From Bacilli bacterium (lineage in GTDB: Bacteria > Bacillota_I > Bacilli_A > RFN20 > CAG-826), in assembly GCA_022482735.1 (NCBI GenBank), contig JAKVOO010000001.1, positions 367,699 through 431,698 of the forward strand: a stretch of 64,000 nt of DNA, given 5' to 3'. Made by a program: the position numbers and the translations under genes. The notes below the pieces were generated by a model, which saw nothing but the letters and a program-made list of their open reading frames with translations, searched no databases and was not told the DNA's origin. This document shows positions 62,609-64,000 of the stretch, one piece after another. The first letter of the stretch is position 1. Each line of letters opens with the position of its first letter.

Positions 62609-63725
62609 TGGGCACTCCTTAATTGGTGGCAGCTCGCTCAAAAGAGCAATGGAGTGTCCACCTAGCGTAAGGCTTACAGAAAATTACGAAGACGAAGGCT
62701 CGATTTATGCAAAAGAGGGAAGTTCTGCGCACCTTTTACTGGAAAAAAAGATAAAAGAACGCTACGGAATCCCCTTTGAAGCAGATACAACGAACCTCGA
62801 ATTCTACAGCGAAGAAATGGAAGAGTGCACCGATGTAGCACTAAACCTCATATCTGAAATATATGAAAGGTTGAGTGCAGAAGGTAAACATCCATTTATC
62901 GCCAGTGAAGTGCTCGTGGATTTCTCAGATGTCGTCCCGGACGGGATGGGATCATCCGACGTTGTAATCGTCTATGATGGCGGAATATATGTCATTGACT
63001 ACAAGCACGGTCGTGGCGTCGAAGTCAGTTGCGACCATAACCCACAGCTAATGATTTATGCGTACGGAAGCTTACTCATGTTTGAGTCTCTATACGACAT
63101 CGCTGAAATTAACATGGCGATTATCCAGCCAAGACTAAACAACATTTCCGAATGGTCCTGTAACAAAGATGAACTTGTCGAATGGGCAATCAACGAAGTC
63201 AAACCAAAAACAGCCCTGGCCTATGAAGGCAAAGGCGAATTCAACTGCGGTCCATGGTGCCAATTTTGTAAAGCGCGACATGACTGCAGATATAGAGCAG
63301 AAAAGATGCTCAAACTTGAAGGCTATCGAGCAAAGGACAAAGCATTAATGTCGCTTGAGGAAATCGCAGAGATTCTCGGCAAGATAGACGAACTCGTTTC
63401 TTGGGCCAATGACATCAAAGATTATGCTCTAGCTGAAGCCCTAAAAGGAAAACAAATACCCGGCTACAAGTTAGTTGAAGGACGCTCTAATCGTAAGTAC
63501 ACATCAGAGGACGATGTCATCAGGGTGGTGGAAGAAGCTGGACTCGATCCATTTGAGAAAAAACTCTTATCCATTGCTGAATTAACGAAACGCCTCGGTA
63601 AAGCAAAATTTATCGAACTAGTAGACAAATATGTCTATAAACCATCCGGCAAGCCAACTCTCGTTGAAGATAATGACGCGAGGTCGGAACTCAACTTGGC
63701 AAAAAATGATTTCATGGAGGAATAG
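62592..63725 (+). CDS. DUF2800 phage protein (RecB/Cas4-like nuclease)
   Basis: A 377-residue protein starting HSLIGGSSLKRAMECPPSVRL, with a nuclease core (EVLVDFSDVVPDGMGSSDVVIV, YVIDYKHGRG: D...DYK, about residues 117-140) and a cysteine group CGPWCQFCKARHDC that probably binds an iron-sulfur cluster with C20, as in AddB/Cas4 nucleases. DUF2800 proteins are standard in the replication block of phages of low-GC Gram-positives. Ribosome site AGGAG with seven bases. Confidence 0.9.
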   Translation: MPSKTNGHSLIGGSSLKRAMECPPSVRLTENYEDEGSIYAKEGSSAHLLLEKKIKERYGIPFEADTTNLEFYSEEMEECTDVALNLISEIYERLSAEGKHPFIASEVLVDFSDVVPDGMGSSDVVIVYDGGIYVIDYKHGRGVEVSCDHNPQLMIYAYGSLLMFESLYDIAEINMAIIQPRLNNISEWSCNKDELVEWAINEVKPKTALAYEGKGEFNCGPWCQFCKARHDCRYRAEKMLKLEGYRAKDKALMSLEEIAEILGKIDELVSWANDIKDYALAEALKGKQIPGYKLVEGRSNRKYTSEDDVIRVVEEAGLDPFEKKLLSIAELTKRLGKAKFIELVDKYVYKPSGKPTLVEDNDARSELNLAKNDFMEE

Positions 63726-63731
63726 AAAATC

Positions 63732-64000
63732 ATGTCAAAAACAAACCCATGTAAGGTAATTACATCAGTAGTCAGATTCAGCTACTTAACCGCAAATGAA
63801 CCTAAAGCCACGACAGAAGGCGGAGTTCCCAAGTATTCTGTTTCACTCATTATTCCTAAGTCGGATGCCGATTTAGTGAAAAAAATCCAAAGCGCTATTG
63901 AGGCGGCCTATAAAGAAGGCGAATTCAAGCTTCGTGGTGCTGGAAAAACTGTCCCACCGATGACGGCAATCAAAAATCCACTTCGTGATGGCGACTTAGA
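63732..64000 (+). CDS. DUF2815 phage protein (ssDNA-binding-like), truncated by the window edge
   Basis: Eighty-nine codons from an ATG after GGAGG (12-base gap). The start PCKVITSVVRFSYLTANEPK...YSVSLIIPKSDADLVKKI matches the DUF2815 pattern; these are thought to be single-strand DNA-binding proteins akin to gp2.5 of T7. The order DUF2800-DUF2815 is typical and is usually followed by a DNA polymerase gene, which would be outside the window. Confidence 0.88.
   Translation, partial: MSKTNPCKVITSVVRFSYLTANEPKATTEGGVPKYSVSLIIPKSDADLVKKIQSAIEAAYKEGEFKLRGAGKTVPPMTAIKNPLRDGDL

Larger units (their letters stand above)
49350..64000. mobile_element. Putative island or prophage inserted downstream of tRNA-Ser(GGA), right end outside the window
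   Basis: After the tRNA the housekeeping order stops for the rest of the window. The content is a restriction-modification operon followed by genes of a phage replication type. tRNA 3' ends are common attachment sites. No integrase is in view and the second attachment site would lie beyond 64 kb, so limits and mobility are unproven. Confidence 0.5.

Noticed and set aside
1-64000. Genetic code 4 (UGA as Trp) as in Mycoplasma
   Set aside because: Several well-defined genes (truB, rsmD, rnjA) end in TGA overlapping the next start, and reading through would disrupt conserved C-termini.

Overview
The window is a low-GC, gene-dense segment of a bacterial chromosome from the Bacillota/Mycoplasmatota side of the tree. 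Evidence: the tepA-less Bacillus-like run ftsK/spoIIIE, RNase J, pnp, rpsO, ribF, truB; the ylbF-rsmD-coaD run; Spx; strong AGGAGG-type ribosome sites; an archaeal/eukaryotic-type ProRS. UGA is used as a stop (rsmD, truB and rnjA all end in TGA), so this is genetic code 11 and not a Mycoplasma-type code 4. I see no sporulation genes. A wall-poor or Acholeplasma/Izemoplasma/Erysipelotrichia-like lineage is plausible, but that is inference.

Layout. 1-12.7 kb (minus strand): the start of FtsK, a broken RNase J2-like gene, a glycerol-3-phosphate-dehydrogenase-like GlpA/GlpB/DUF1667 trio, pnp, pepT, rpsO with a structured leader, a flavodiiron protein, ribF and truB. 12.8-20.9 kb: a TtcA-GNAT fusion, an Xre regulator, a GltS-like carrier, a PlsC/GNAT/PRPP-synthetase operon and a MATE exporter. 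21-25.3 kb: an accessory stretch with a secreted RCC1-repeat protein and unknown genes, ending at tRNA-Ser(GCU). 25.4-28.7 kb: proS and a degenerate GGDEF-EAL membrane protein. 28.76 kb: tRNA-Ser(CGA), followed by an island with DUF3737/MerR, Fic and a DUF4143 ATPase. 33.6-49.1 kb: housekeeping genes (TM2 proteins, YitT, thioredoxin-like, pgeF, coaD, rsmD, ylbF, def, rnjA, maf, nadK, CYTH, spx, trpS, HAD, pgcA, rluD). 49.26 kb: tRNA-Ser(GGA), followed by a second island running off the window.

The most interesting locus is 49.7-61.2 kb. It is a tightly packed six-gene operon built like a type I restriction-modification system with extra parts: a degenerate methyltransferase fused to a specificity (TRD) module, an ADP-ribosylglycohydrolase fused to HsdM, a second complete HsdM, HsdS, HsdR, and a large ImmA/IrrE-type zinc peptidase with a C-terminal helix-turn-helix. 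An internal ribosome site at the fusion joint suggests that both the fusion and a free HsdM are made. After a terminator, genes typical of prophage replication modules follow (sigma-like HTH protein, DUF2800, DUF2815).

Five genes in the first 25 kb are interrupted by frameshifts, mostly at short G/C or T runs, and none are seen in the remaining 39 kb. This points to either sequence error or recent decay in that part. All functions are read from motifs and gene order by eye; no searches were run.
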